From positions 496,001-560,000 of the forward strand of contig JAPFFF010000060.1 of assembly GCA_039105265.1 (NCBI GenBank): a DNA stretch of 64,000 nt. The letters are read 5' to 3'. This DNA is from Tritrichomonas musculus (taxonomy: Eukaryota > Parabasalia > Tritrichomonadida > Tritrichomonadidae). A program made the position numbers and the translations under genes. Positions 1 through 9,360 of this stretch are shown piece after piece. The notes beneath the pieces were generated by a model. The model saw only the letters and a list, made by a program, of their open reading frames with translations. It searched no databases and was not told the DNA's origin. The first letter of the stretch is position 1. Every line of letters begins with the position of its first letter.

Positions 1-847
1 TAACAGATGAAGGAAGTGCTATTTTCTGAAGCGAAGAGCATTTTCTGAATGCGTATTCACTGATATATGTAACTGAAGAAGGGATGATGACATCAACAAG
101 TGAAGTGCATCCATTAAAAGCAGATTTGCCAATTTTTTTTACTGAAGAAGGAATTTCAATTTTTGTGAGAGAAGAGCAGTTGCTAAACAAGAACATTTCA
201 ATGCATGACAATGATGAAGGAATTGTTATGTCACAAAGTGAAGAACATCCATTAAAAGCAGAATTTTTAATTTCTTCTGTTTTTGAAGTGATTTCTATTT
301 TACGAAGTGATAAACAGTCTGAAAAAGTTGATTCTTCAATACACTTCACTTTTTCAGGAACATTGATTTCAGTGAGTGATGAACAGTTGATGAAGGCTGA
401 TGAGCCAATAAATGACACTGATGAAGGAATAGCAATTGTCTTTAATGACGTGCATTTATTAAATGCATTGCTTTCAATGGAACAGACAGTCGTTGGTATC
501 GTTATTTCTTCCAATGAGGAACAGCCTGAAAAAGTGCATGATTTGATCGATTCAATGGAGCAGAGAAGATCAACTTTGCATAATGATGAGCAGTTCATGA
601 ATGAATTCAATCCAATAGATGTAACTGAGGATGGTACCGTTATTTCTCTCAATGATTTGCATCCTTCAAACGCTGACTTTTCAATGATCGTTACGAAAGA
701 TGGTATCGTTATTCTCTCCAACTTTATGCAATTTTTAAACAGGTTCTGGCCAATTTTAATCGATGGATTGGACAATAAAAGATCAATAATATCAATATTA
801 TTCCTTTTGGCAGCAAGTTTTAATGGTGTGCAATTAAAAAAAATAAA
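1..847 (-). CDS. Ankyrin/BspA-like LRR half of a DUF3447-type gene, 3' end beyond the window
   Basis: The minus frame is open from 847 down to base 1 and continues out of the window. It begins with an ankyrin-type lead (TPLKLAAKRNNIDIIDLLL, about 836-770) and passes into BspA-like leucine-rich repeats. These show the family pattern IxIPSSVTxIxxxAFxxCSSLxxI, for example SSAFINCSSLTEI near 400-365. BspA-like proteins of trichomonads are mostly surface or secreted adhesin-like proteins. No ATG precedes the ankyrin lead in this frame: a TAA closes it at 848-850. The piece is therefore best read as the C-terminal half of the gene whose DUF3447 half ends at 999, in a different frame. Either the linker 848-998 is removed from the RNA or the gene is split. 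No stop was found within the 847 bases. Confidence 0.8.
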
Positions 848-998
848 TTATTTTCTAATTTCATTCAAAAAATATAATGTTTAAAAACTTCATTTCAAAA
901 TAAAATAATTTGAAATATCATTCAAAATAAATTAAATTGAACATCATTAAATATCAATAATATTTAAATCACGTGAAAAAAAAAGTTGCTTTAAAATT
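848..998 (-). other. AT-rich linker between the DUF3447 half and the ankyrin/BspA half
   Basis: About 150 bp with stops in every minus frame that I followed. It carries AAAATTTCATTGAAAA at its upstream edge (993-1008, overlapping the end of the preceding ORF) and a related AATTTCATTCAAAA at 857-870. The same motif occurs in the linkers at 15221-15235, 60099-60112 and 60261-60275. It could be an intron or decayed coding spacer. No GTATGT...ACTAACACACAG intron of the Trichomonas type is present. Confidence 0.5.
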
Positions 999-2138
999 TC
1001 ATTGAAAAATTTTTTTTCTATTTAAAACTATGGTTTCATTTATGTCCACTTTTTCACTGCTTTCTAAAAGAATTTTGACAAGATTGAAATAATCATAATA
1101 GCACAAGTAATTAAATATCAATTTATCGTCAAATTCATCTTGCATGAAATTGAAATTGTGATAACGAAAACCGAACGAAACCGGATTTTTATAGAAAAAG
1201 TTTTCTTTTTCATTTTTTATATTTAGATTCAAAAAGTTGTTTTCAATGTACCTTGCTATATCGTTGTGATGACATTTAATTGCTTCTTCATAACAACTTT
1301 TGTAAGATATGTCATCCGGTTTGACATTGTTTTTTTCAAGTGAATGAATAATATCAGAATTTTTCCCATGAATTGAATAGAGCCACATTCGAGGCGATAA
1401 ATCGGCCATATTCATTCTCAAAAAGTCGTATATTTGCATTGATCCAAAGAATGTAGAATATTCGATTAATGTTGTGTTTTCATTTTCAATTAAAAAAGGG
1501 TTGGTCTCAAAAATTGACCTTTTAACGAGGTTTTTTGATGACATGTTTTTCATCGTGAAAAACGAAATGAATTCATCAACCGAATCTTCTCGAATTAGTC
1601 TACAGACATACGAGTCATTTTCGCCAATTTGGCGCTTTTGGTCAAAATTTTCAAATATTTCTTTATCTTTTTTCTTCATTTCAAATTCAATAGACTTGCG
1701 TTTTCCAACCGTTAAAAACGATTCAATTTCTGGGTAAAAAAAGAAGCATAATTCTTTGTCTTTTTGCGTGGTAAGAAGATTAAATATTGTTCGGTCAATT
1801 TCAATTATCTTTTCAGTAATGATAAAAAGTAAAATTCGCTTGTTGCTTTTGAAAAGATAGAAAATTTCGGTATTAGATAATAATTTCTTGATGCTTTCCT
1901 TTAAATGTAATAAAACTTTTTCAATTTTGCTAAAAAATCCTGAGGTTCTGTAATGATTCCTTGAAATTTTTAATAATATATGTAGGAAAGCGCGTAATTC
2001 GATACGATCTTCTCCGATTTTTTCAGAGTCTATGTAATTGATTACACAATCATCATTAGTGTCATCTGTGTTTTCAATATAACTCAGAATGAGATCATAA
2101 AGTTCACTTTTTTTGTCAAGATACTCAGAAATACTCAT
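999..2138 (-). CDS. DUF3447/ankyrin-family protein (N-terminal half)
   Basis: 379 residues. Hallmarks of the trichomonad DUF3447 family are visible in order: a helical N-terminal region with NHYRTSGFFSKIE (about residues 60-75), YVCRLIREDSVDEFISF (about 175-190), then an ankyrin-like block TLIEYSTFFGSMQIYDFL and EAIKCHHNDIARYIE. The end is abrupt, just after a DIN ankyrin-repeat end (VDINETIVLN...IFQ stop). Intact paralogs such as the one at 15348-17354 run on into further ankyrin repeats at this point. The ankyrin/BspA frame resumes at 847. Function is unknown; ankyrin repeats usually mediate protein binding. A TCATT initiator-like element lies about 25 bases before the ATG. Either the coding region is the first exon of a longer gene or the gene is truncated. 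Confidence 0.85.
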   Translation of the reverse strand: MSISEYLDKKSELYDLILSYIENTDDTNDDCVINYIDSEKIGEDRIELRAFLHILLKISRNHYRTSGFFSKIEKVLLHLKESIKKLLSNTEIFYLFKSNKRILLFIITEKIIEIDRTIFNLLTTQKDKELCFFFYPEIESFLTVGKRKSIEFEMKKKDKEIFENFDQKRQIGENDSYVCRLIREDSVDEFISFFTMKNMSSKNLVKRSIFETNPFLIENENTTLIEYSTFFGSMQIYDFLRMNMADLSPRMWLYSIHGKNSDIIHSLEKNNVKPDDISYKSCYEEAIKCHHNDIARYIENNFLNLNIKNEKENFFYKNPVSFGFRYHNFNFMQDEFDDKLIFNYLCYYDYFNLVKILLESSEKVDINETIVLNRKKIFQ

Positions 2139-2745
2139 CGAAATATTTGATTTAAGAAATTCAATGAGTTATGACAAATTTTTATTCGCTTTTTCACAGA
2201 AAAAGTGGAATTTTTCCGAGAGATATTTCTTCATCCAAACAGAAATTAAATTTCATTTGAGCCAAAAAAAAAATGTTTGCAGCATTATGATATTGATTAA
2301 ATTTGATATATTATGATCAATATATTGAAATTAAAAAAATAAAAGCAATAATATTATCAAATGTGCATATTCATTAAAAAGTTTATATTTTTTATAAATT
2401 TTAAAACATTCCAATTATAAATTTATCATCCACTTGTTTTTTATTGACTCTTTTATTCAATACTGAAATCTAATATCAGCGAAATATGAGAGTCTATTGC
2501 TTTTATCTCCATACTTTGGCAATTGAAAATGATAAAAATTAAAAAATAAATAAAAATTGAATGTTGTGCCACCACTGCAGTTTACATCATTCAATAAGTT
2601 TTAACGTTATATTTTTTTTATTGAAAAAGTTTTAGCGTCTGATCATTCATACTAACTTAAACAAATACAAAAGTAGCACGATAAAACTTTTTCAGATCTT
2701 CTAAATAAAAATTCAAAAGGAAATTTTATTAATTATTATTTCACA
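2139..2745. other. Intergenic AT-rich DNA between divergent genes
   Basis: No coding signal or RNA gene is seen. It holds the promoters of the divergent genes on either side. TTTCACA touches the ATG at 2746 and resembles a TCAYW initiator. Confidence 0.4.
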
Positions 2746-3348
2746 ATGAGTACTCAAAAGAAAGATTTTCATGGAAATCCAGAACAAGTTTTAGATATAG
2801 ATGATCATGATTCGATAATTCTTCAAGATTTAGAAAAGCCACAGAATGAAAAAAATGAAGTTAATCAAAGTCCAAATAAAGACAAATTTGGAAGTACTTC
2901 GCCATTGGGAAGCCTTGGTTTTGGCATGGCCACAGTTATGCTAAATTTAGCAAATGCTGGCTGCTACACGATTAACCGATGGTTTTAGGAATGGGGTTTT
3001 GATATGGCGGTTTAGGCCAATTGATATCAGGTGTATTTGAAATCATAAAAGGCAATACATTTTCAGCTACAACTACTCTTTCGTCACAATATGGATCTGT
3101 CCTTCAAGTCTTGGATGTGCTGAAACAAGTAATGAGTCACTTGCCACTTTTAACTTAGTGTGGGGTATTTTCATGGCGTGTATGATGGTGGCTGCTATGA
3201 AAAATGGCCATTTTTATCAAATAAGATTCTCTTTGTCGCCCTCACAATTAATTTCATTTTGAATGCAGTTGGGTTTTACATCAGTAAGCAGATCATTGTG
3301 CAAATTGGTGGAGGTTATGGAGTTATTTCAGGAGCTGAAATTTATTGA
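2746..3348 (+). pseudogene. Broken SatP/YaaH (GPR1/FUN34/YaaH) acetate/succinate transporter
   Basis: Family signatures are present in order but in three frames. The first is TSPLGSLGFGMATVMLNLANAG (2890-2970), the family's N-terminal NPxPLGLxGFGxTT-like motif. The second is YGGLGQLISGVFEIIKGNT (about 3005-3060). The third is FNLVWGIFMACMMVAAM (about 3150-3200). The last is LTINFILNAVGFYIS plus IQIGGGYGVISGAEIY (3240-3346). A TGA also falls in the GxFYGG motif near 3000. The whole is about 200 codons, which matches the usual six-helix protein. Family members move acetate or succinate with protons across the plasma membrane. Several frameshifts and at least one stop make this a recent pseudogene. 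A start with its initiator (TTTCACAATG) is still in place. SatP is widespread in bacteria and some protists, so lateral origin is possible but not shown here. Confidence 0.85.
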
Positions 3349-3915
3349 AAATCATTGAATTTAGATAATAAATTTAGAGATAAATAATAAAATCTTTTTA
3401 AAAAGTATTTTTATTTACAAATGATATCATTTGTTATTAATAAATTTGATTTCATAGTACATTGAATATTGGTTTGAACAAGGATGTTTTTGATATCTTT
3501 TGATTAAGAAAATTGCTTAATTATTTCTAAATTAAGATATTGATAAAAATAAATCATTTAATAACTCAAAATAAAGCTCTTTTTAATATTTATATTATTA
3601 TTATTGGGTTTATTTATGATGATATTACTTAGTTCATTGAATTCAGTACATAAATAATAAGGTTTATTTCAATAAATTGATATACCAATGAAGTTTATGT
3701 CTATAAATATTTTTAAGGATATTAATATCAAAATATATTCTTGAAAATAAATACCAAAAAAAATAATTGTAAATTAGTTATCATATAAATAATATTTATT
3801 TATATAAAATATATCATAATTAAAGAGATAAAAGTGTAAAACTTTATTTACATATTTTCAATATGGACATTGAATTTGTAAATTTTCAATTGAAAATTGA
3901 GAATAAAAGCAATTG
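3349..3915. other. AT-rich intergenic region
   Basis: Very AT-rich with no recognisable gene remnant or repeat. It contains the promoter of the S1/P1 nuclease gene. TTTTCAATTGAAAATTGAG at about 3885-3902 includes a small palindrome (TTTTCAATTGAAAA). Confidence 0.3.
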
Positions 3916-4917
3916 ATGCTTTTTCTCTTCTTAACCTTTTCATTTTGCTGGTGGGACACTGGCCATTACATAATAGCTCGAATAGCGCAATTACAAATCA
4001 CACCCGAGCAAAACCAATGGATTACTGATTTATTTTCATTATGGCCCGATGAAGCAGGTGATATTGTAAATATGTCAGCATGGCAAGATACTATCAGTGG
4101 ATCTCATTACCAAATTCGAACTATGCGTACATGGCATTATTCAGACGAACCATATATTATAGAGCCTTCAGATCAAGCCAATATACCTCCGATATGTTAC
4201 AATGTCACGAATATTTGTAATGAAGCCATGCAATTCCTCCTCGACGAAACAACAACTTCGCCATGGTCCCTTTCATTCGGTCTTCGGTCATTTGTCCACT
4301 TTCTAGGAGATGCCCATCAACCAATGCATTCAGTAGCGCTCTTCAGTAACAACTTCACAACAGGAGATGCAGGAGGAAACCTATATTACTTTGACAGCCA
4401 ATTCGGGGCAAATGCTGCCCAGCTTCACAAAATTTGGGACAATGCTGGCCTTTCCTATCAATTTTTAAAGCCGTTAGAAACTTTTGAGGCCAATGTTTCA
4501 CTTTTACTAAAAACGCATCCAAAATCTAAATATAAAGATCTCATCTATGATGAGAATCCTTACCACTGGGTCCTTGAATCTTTCGAGGATTCAAAGCGGG
4601 TTGCCTACACTGCAAAAATGAATGAAAAGCTCGAACAAAGTTACCTTCAAAAAGTTAGAGATACTTCAAATGATAGAATTGTTTTGGCTGGTTATAGATT
4701 GGGCCACTTTTTGAATAAGTTCTTTGAAAAAAGAGGAATTCCACGTCTTTATACGCCCTTCTCAAAAAGTTGTACAAAAGTTAAAGTTAGCGAAATCGTG
4801 GCTTGGATAATTGACGGAATTTGCGTGGCTTATTTGATCCTTGATAAAGTTTTGGCATTACGTTCTTCACCTATAGTACAAAAAACTAGCACAATGCCAA
4901 TCCTTGCTGAGAGTTAA
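3916..4917 (+). CDS. S1/P1-type zinc nuclease, secreted or membrane anchored
   Basis: 333 residues from the ATG at 3916. Class I nucleases cleave single-stranded DNA/RNA with a three-zinc cluster. The mature N terminus is normally a zinc-binding Trp followed five residues later by His. Here a hydrophobic signal peptide (residues 1-11) ends at FC and is followed by WWDTGH, giving W12 and H17 in exactly that spacing. Other family motifs are MSAWQDTI, WHYSDEPY, FVHFLGDAHQPMH, GDAGGNLYYF and LHKIWD. Near the C terminus there is a hydrophobic segment (SEIVAWIIDGICVAYLILD, about residues 293-311) with a short tail, so the protein is probably anchored in a surface or lysosomal membrane. Such nucleases fit nucleotide salvage in a purine-auxotrophic parasite (inference). 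Confidence 0.93.
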   Translation: MLFLFLTFSFCWWDTGHYIIARIAQLQITPEQNQWITDLFSLWPDEAGDIVNMSAWQDTISGSHYQIRTMRTWHYSDEPYIIEPSDQANIPPICYNVTNICNEAMQFLLDETTTSPWSLSFGLRSFVHFLGDAHQPMHSVALFSNNFTTGDAGGNLYYFDSQFGANAAQLHKIWDNAGLSYQFLKPLETFEANVSLLLKTHPKSKYKDLIYDENPYHWVLESFEDSKRVAYTAKMNEKLEQSYLQKVRDTSNDRIVLAGYRLGHFLNKFFEKRGIPRLYTPFSKSCTKVKVSEIVAWIIDGICVAYLILDKVLALRSSPIVQKTSTMPILAES

Positions 4918-5293
4918 TAGTGTCATGTTAGGCATTATTATTATTGATAAAAGTTTCTTTTTATTTATTTAATCGTTATCATTTTCTACCTTTTATAAAA
5001 CAATTGATATAGTTGAACATATTTTGTTCATTGCTTGTTTGGTTAAAAAAAAAGGAATTATTCATGATATTTTTCATTTAATTTTGTAAAATTCTTAGTG
5101 AAACCTTTCAGATGATTCTAATCAAGACTTTTGCAAAAAATTATTTCCAAAAAAAAAAAAAAAATTGATTTTTTTTAGTATAATACAATTGGTTTGAATA
5201 CCAATAACTCATCTGTTTCATTAACAACTTACATGCTTTACCAGTTTCTAATCTTTAATTATAAACGTATGAGATTTAAAAAATAAACGTACA
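4918..5293. other. Intergenic region with poly(A) tract
   Basis: No gene seen. An A-run lies at about 5150-5164. No clear initiator was found before the next gene. Confidence 0.3.
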
Positions 5294-8050
5294 ATGCAAA
5301 ATCGGATGGATTGCAATTCAAAGGAATATAATAAGATGTTTCTATCCAAGTATCCATTCTTCAATACTATTCCGGAATTAGTTAGTGTCTTTTCTATCTC
5401 AAAAGAATTCTTGATTATAAATTCTTCGAAAATTATTAAAAATCTTCCAAAAAATTTCATCATCTACCCCAAGAATGTTGACAATGAAATTAGATGCAAC
5501 TATATCATTGCAAAAGCTGCTTTTCCAGAATATTTCCCGACAAATTCTCAATCCATCATTCAAAAAACATTTACTAAAAAAGTTGATCCTAATGATGTTA
5601 TTAAAATGTCACAAAAATATGCATCAGTAGGTAAATTATATGAATTAATTCAAGAGAGAGAAAAAATCTCTTTTGAGAAAAAATCATTTGAAAATAATAA
5701 TTCAAAAAGTTTTTATAAACTTTTTCACCCAAATGCAGATCGTAGTTCAAAGAGAAAAGAAGAAATTACGAATCAATATAACCAATTATCAGAATCAATT
5801 AATGAAATATCAAAAAATATTAGTAATGATTTTTGCTACATATCAGCAATCAATCAAAAAGAGGCCATAGAAATCCAAAAGTTTATGGATGGTCAATTAA
5901 TTAATCTAAATAAAAAGTCATTACATAAAATTATAAGTCCTGGTTTCATTGATATATTATTGAAGAATAATTATAAGATTTATTTAAGTGATGTTGATGA
6001 TGAACAAAAAAAAGCGATGATTGAAATCAGTCCTCTTTTAGGCTGGTTCTTTTCTAAGAAGATATTAAAGTCAAACAGTGATGAGATAGAAGTGAAAGTG
6101 AAAAATTGCATTGAGATGGCAGAAGTGCTTAAAACACTGCTGTTTTCAGAAGAGAAGGTTGTACTATATTATCATCAATATCCAATCCTTAAGCAAATTG
6201 CAGAGGCGTTTGAATCAGATTATATGTCAAAGTGTATAAAATGTTTTGAATGTAATTTGAAAGATTTCAATAACGCAATTAAACAAGCTAATATGTTTAT
6301 TGAAATTCAAGAAAAAATATTGAATCTTAGCACAGATAATTTAATAGACACATCTATTTTTATGCAGACTTTATTTGAAACGCCTTATTTTATCAATGAA
6401 GTTTCACATCAAATTGAAGTTGCTTCTAAGATTCGTCCAAAGATGAATCAATTATTGCAAAAATTGTGTGATGATATTCAAATTCATTTGAAAAATCAAG
6501 ATTTTAAATGTAAAGTTGAAAAAGTTAGCTTTTCCGAAATTGAACAAATTATTATAGATGATGACTTAGCTTCTCTTCAAACTTATATCAATGAAAATCT
6601 CAAGTTTGATATGAACCAAACGATTCATTGCAATTTTTTTCCCTATGATAATCCAACTTTAATAAATCTAGCAAGCTTTTATGGATCTGTTAAATGTTTC
6701 AAATTTTTATTATCAAATGGAGCCAATGCTGATGAAGCCTTGTTACTGAAATATGCTGTTGCAGGAGGAAATATTGAAATAGTTCGTATGCTGGCAGACA
6801 GTATTAATGGCAAAAAAATTGGTTGTTTGTCTTCTGCTGCTAAATATCATCAAAATGAAATATTAGAATGGTTAATTGAACAAGAAATAGATGATTCTCC
6901 TTTTTTAGTTGCTGCTTCAGAATCAAATAATTTCAAAGCAGCAATTTTTTATTTATATTCAAATTTCAATGAAATGATTGACACAAAAGATTATTCATTT
7001 GCTGATCAATATTACAAGCATAATTATCATGTTAATTCTGCCTTATGTAATAAACATCTCAATCCTATAGAAAAAGCTGTTGAATATAATCATGAATCAT
7101 ATTTTCGTTTCTTATTAAATTTCCCTGATATGAGAGTTGGTTCTTTTTCAAAGACAGCAATTCAAACTTTAAATATAGATTTCATTGAGCTGATTCTTAA
7201 TCTGGAAAATAAAGCAGATGAATTTAGTTTATATAATGATTTAATCTTGAAATCAATAGAAACAGGAGAGATCGAAACCATAAAAAATATTCTTTCATGG
7301 GAAAAAGTCAAAAACGCATTAGAAAAGAAAAAATCAGTTAACACATGGGATAAACCCTATTATAGTTATTCACACTATAATCGTTCTACTTTTTGTGAAG
7401 ACATCATTATTCAATCAATTAAAACAAGAAACATCGATATTATTAAATATATTTTTACTTTTGAGCCAATAAAAGATGCAATAGAAAAATGCATTTGTAA
7501 CCACAATAGTTTCATTGAAAACGTTGTTATTGAAGCGGTTAAAACAGGAAGCATTGAAATTATTGAATATGTCCTTTCTTTTGAATTATTCAAAAAATTA
7601 TTAAACAGCCCAATTAATCAAAACGAATCCTTTGCAAATGAAATTATTAAAACAAAAGATCAGCAAATTATTCAGAAGTTTATTCGTTTTGGTAACATTT
7701 TTAGAAATGGTCATTCCATTGATAGAATTATTGAAAAACTGATTTATCAAGATGAAATAGAATTAGTTTTGAAAATTGTCGATCAAAACTATTTTAAATA
7801 CAGAAGCGATTGGTCGCCATTCCCATTTGCAAGAACGATCAAATCAGTTCAATTTTTAATTGATTGTGATTCTTGTATTAATTATTGTGATTCTGGTGGT
7901 GAAACATGTTTATCAAAAGCAATCAGGCATAAGAAACCAGATGTTGTGAAATTATTATTAGATCATGGTGCTACTGTTACACCTTCTGATTTTAATCATT
8001 CCTCACTTGAAATAAAAAAAATGATAAACGAATTTAAGAGCATCGTATAA
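5294..8050 (+). CDS. Large DUF3447/ankyrin-repeat protein
   Basis: 918 residues, uninterrupted. The N-terminal 400 residues are helical, charged and of unknown fold. A DUF3447-like ankyrin block follows: FDMNQTIHCN, then TLINLASFYGSVKCFKFLLSNGANADEALLLKYAVAGGNIEIVRMLAD (about residues 435-505). Degenerate ankyrin-like helices such as NPIEKAVEYNHESYFRFLLN and SIETGEIETIKNILS come next. The last repeat is GGETCLSKAIRHKKPDVVKLLLDHGATV, close to the ankyrin consensus. The protein is likely a cytoplasmic binding protein; its partner is unknown. Unlike the other DUF3447 genes in the window it has no AT-rich linker and no BspA tail. The first ATG of the frame is used; a second Met lies at residue 5. 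Confidence 0.9.
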   Translation: MQNRMDCNSKEYNKMFLSKYPFFNTIPELVSVFSISKEFLIINSSKIIKNLPKNFIIYPKNVDNEIRCNYIIAKAAFPEYFPTNSQSIIQKTFTKKVDPNDVIKMSQKYASVGKLYELIQEREKISFEKKSFENNNSKSFYKLFHPNADRSSKRKEEITNQYNQLSESINEISKNISNDFCYISAINQKEAIEIQKFMDGQLINLNKKSLHKIISPGFIDILLKNNYKIYLSDVDDEQKKAMIEISPLLGWFFSKKILKSNSDEIEVKVKNCIEMAEVLKTLLFSEEKVVLYYHQYPILKQIAEAFESDYMSKCIKCFECNLKDFNNAIKQANMFIEIQEKILNLSTDNLIDTSIFMQTLFETPYFINEVSHQIEVASKIRPKMNQLLQKLCDDIQIHLKNQDFKCKVEKVSFSEIEQIIIDDDLASLQTYINENLKFDMNQTIHCNFFPYDNPTLINLASFYGSVKCFKFLLSNGANADEALLLKYAVAGGNIEIVRMLADSINGKKIGCLSSAAKYHQNEILEWLIEQEIDDSPFLVAASESNNFKAAIFYLYSNFNEMIDTKDYSFADQYYKHNYHVNSALCNKHLNPIEKAVEYNHESYFRFLLNFPDMRVGSFSKTAIQTLNIDFIELILNLENKADEFSLYNDLILKSIETGEIETIKNILSWEKVKNALEKKKSVNTWDKPYYSYSHYNRSTFCEDIIIQSIKTRNIDIIKYIFTFEPIKDAIEKCICNHNSFIENVVIEAVKTGSIEIIEYVLSFELFKKLLNSPINQNESFANEIIKTKDQQIIQKFIRFGNIFRNGHSIDRIIEKLIYQDEIELVLKIVDQNYFKYRSDWSPFPFARTIKSVQFLIDCDSCINYCDSGGETCLSKAIRHKKPDVVKLLLDHGATVTPSDFNHSSLEIKKMINEFKSIV

Positions 8051-8539
8051 AAATATCAATTAAGTATCTTATTAATAAATAATTATTAAAAAAAAATAGG
8101 CATTTTATAAGAAAATAATAAAGCTTTTTTCAAATGAAGAAAAATGTATTTCCAACGTTTTAAGCATTGGATAAACTTAATAGAAAAAAAATTGAGAGCT
8201 TTTTTGAAGCTATCAAAATTCGATGGAGTTTCCTTTCCTTTTTTTTCTTTTTTAATTCCAATCAATTATGAATCAAAACATCAAAGTTCTATTTCAATAG
8301 CAAAAAATGATATCATGCCAAAGAAAGATCTGCTATTAGATGAAATTCTAAAAATAAAAAGTTCTCTAAAACATGTAAAAAGACGTGTAAAAAAACGTTC
8401 TTATTCACCATTATTTTCTTTTTAATAGATAATTATGAAAGAGAGAGAAAAAAAATAAAGTTTAAAATACAGAAATCATGATTTAGTTTATTAATAATAA
8501 TAATAATAATAAAAAATCACCAATATCCAAAATAATTTC
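8051..8539. other. Intergenic region with a doubtful small ORF
   Basis: A 93-codon frame at 8144-8425 has low-complexity K/S/F content and no family resemblance. An ATT/AAT microsatellite lies at about 8492-8512. Nothing else is recognisable. Confidence 0.3.
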
Positions 8540-8690
8540 AAACATGTAAACCCAAATTTGAATGGTTTAATGAATCTGTAAAGTCCAAAGTCACTCAATT
8601 TAGCTTGATTGTTTGAGTTAAAAAGAGTGCTTTCAAGTTTCATATCTCTGTTAATGATTCCTTTGGAATGAAAATATGGCATTTTATATT
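8540..8690 (-). pseudogene. Protein-kinase fragment (catalytic loop to DFG)
   Basis: The minus strand encodes HSKGIINRDMKLESTLFN followed by NQAKLSDFGLYR. This corresponds to the catalytic loop (HRDLKxEN, here NRDMKLES) and the DFG motif of a CAMK/SNF1-like kinase. Only about 45 codons are recognisable. The Asn of the catalytic loop is Ser and the His of HRD is Asn. No glycine loop, APE motif or C-lobe is found around it, so this is an isolated relic of a kinase gene. Confidence 0.7.
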
Positions 8691-8818
8691 TTTACAAATC
8701 ATAAGTTCATTACAAAGGAAACATTCAGCATTTTTTTTTTTCACATGTAAATTGCAGTTTCTTTGAAATTATATTAAATATTGAATGATTATAATAAGTA
8801 TCTTGTAGGAATACCTCA

Positions 8819-9151
8819 ATGGATGAACATTCAGCAGAAATGTGGTATCAGAGTAAAACTATTGAATACTTTGCGTCAAATTTATGTTCATTTGATGATA
8901 GTCAAATAATTGACCTCCCTAGAGCCGTTTTTTATTCAATTTTGACGAACGCCAGACTGATGATTGAAAGCGAAGACTGGCTTCTTGACCTGATTGACAA
9001 ATTCACGAGTAAAGAAAAAGAAAAGTGCCAATTTTCATTGGATGATGGTTTGAGTGACATTAATTTCTATGAAGAGGTCAATTTTGACTTTTTAAGTGAA
9101 GATAAATTGGAAGAGTTCATTGAAAAAGTTAGGAAAAAAAAATCATACTAA
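8819..9151 (+). CDS. Small acidic protein resembling the BACK-like segment of BTB proteins
   Basis: 110 residues. The run DLPRAVFYSILTNARLMIESEDWLLDLIDKF parallels KLPVYVIYEVLSNANKSKMKSDLLLDFINQS in the BTB-Sel1 protein at 54522-57131. It is followed by a similar acidic helix pattern (NFDFLSEDKLEEFIEKV beside FLDLKTLSDNKFNELYEDFI). The BTB domain, coiled coil and Sel1 repeats of that protein are absent. It is therefore either a short stand-alone paralog or the leftover of a truncated gene. Function unknown. Confidence 0.55.
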   Translation: MDEHSAEMWYQSKTIEYFASNLCSFDDSQIIDLPRAVFYSILTNARLMIESEDWLLDLIDKFTSKEKEKCQFSLDDGLSDINFYEEVNFDFLSEDKLEEFIEKVRKKKSY

Positions 9152-9360
9152 AAATAATTAATCAAATCTCTTTATTTTCAAAAGCAAAATGACTTTTTTC
9201 TGCTTTATTTTTTCTATTAAACCTTATTACTATCTCGTTAAAAACAGAATTAGATTGAATACAAAAGTTTTCTTAATCTAAATCAATTTCAGATTTTGTT
9301 TTTATGAAAAACACAACAATCAAATATAATATTTTAAAAAATTTATTTTAATAATATCAA

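Noticed and set aside
84-884. 266-codon plus-strand frame
   Set aside because: It is the antisense shadow of BspA repeats on the minus strand, whose reverse frame stays open because of the repeat's codon pattern.
8144-8425. 93-codon plus-strand frame
   Set aside because: Low-complexity, no family resemblance, no initiator; not better than chance.
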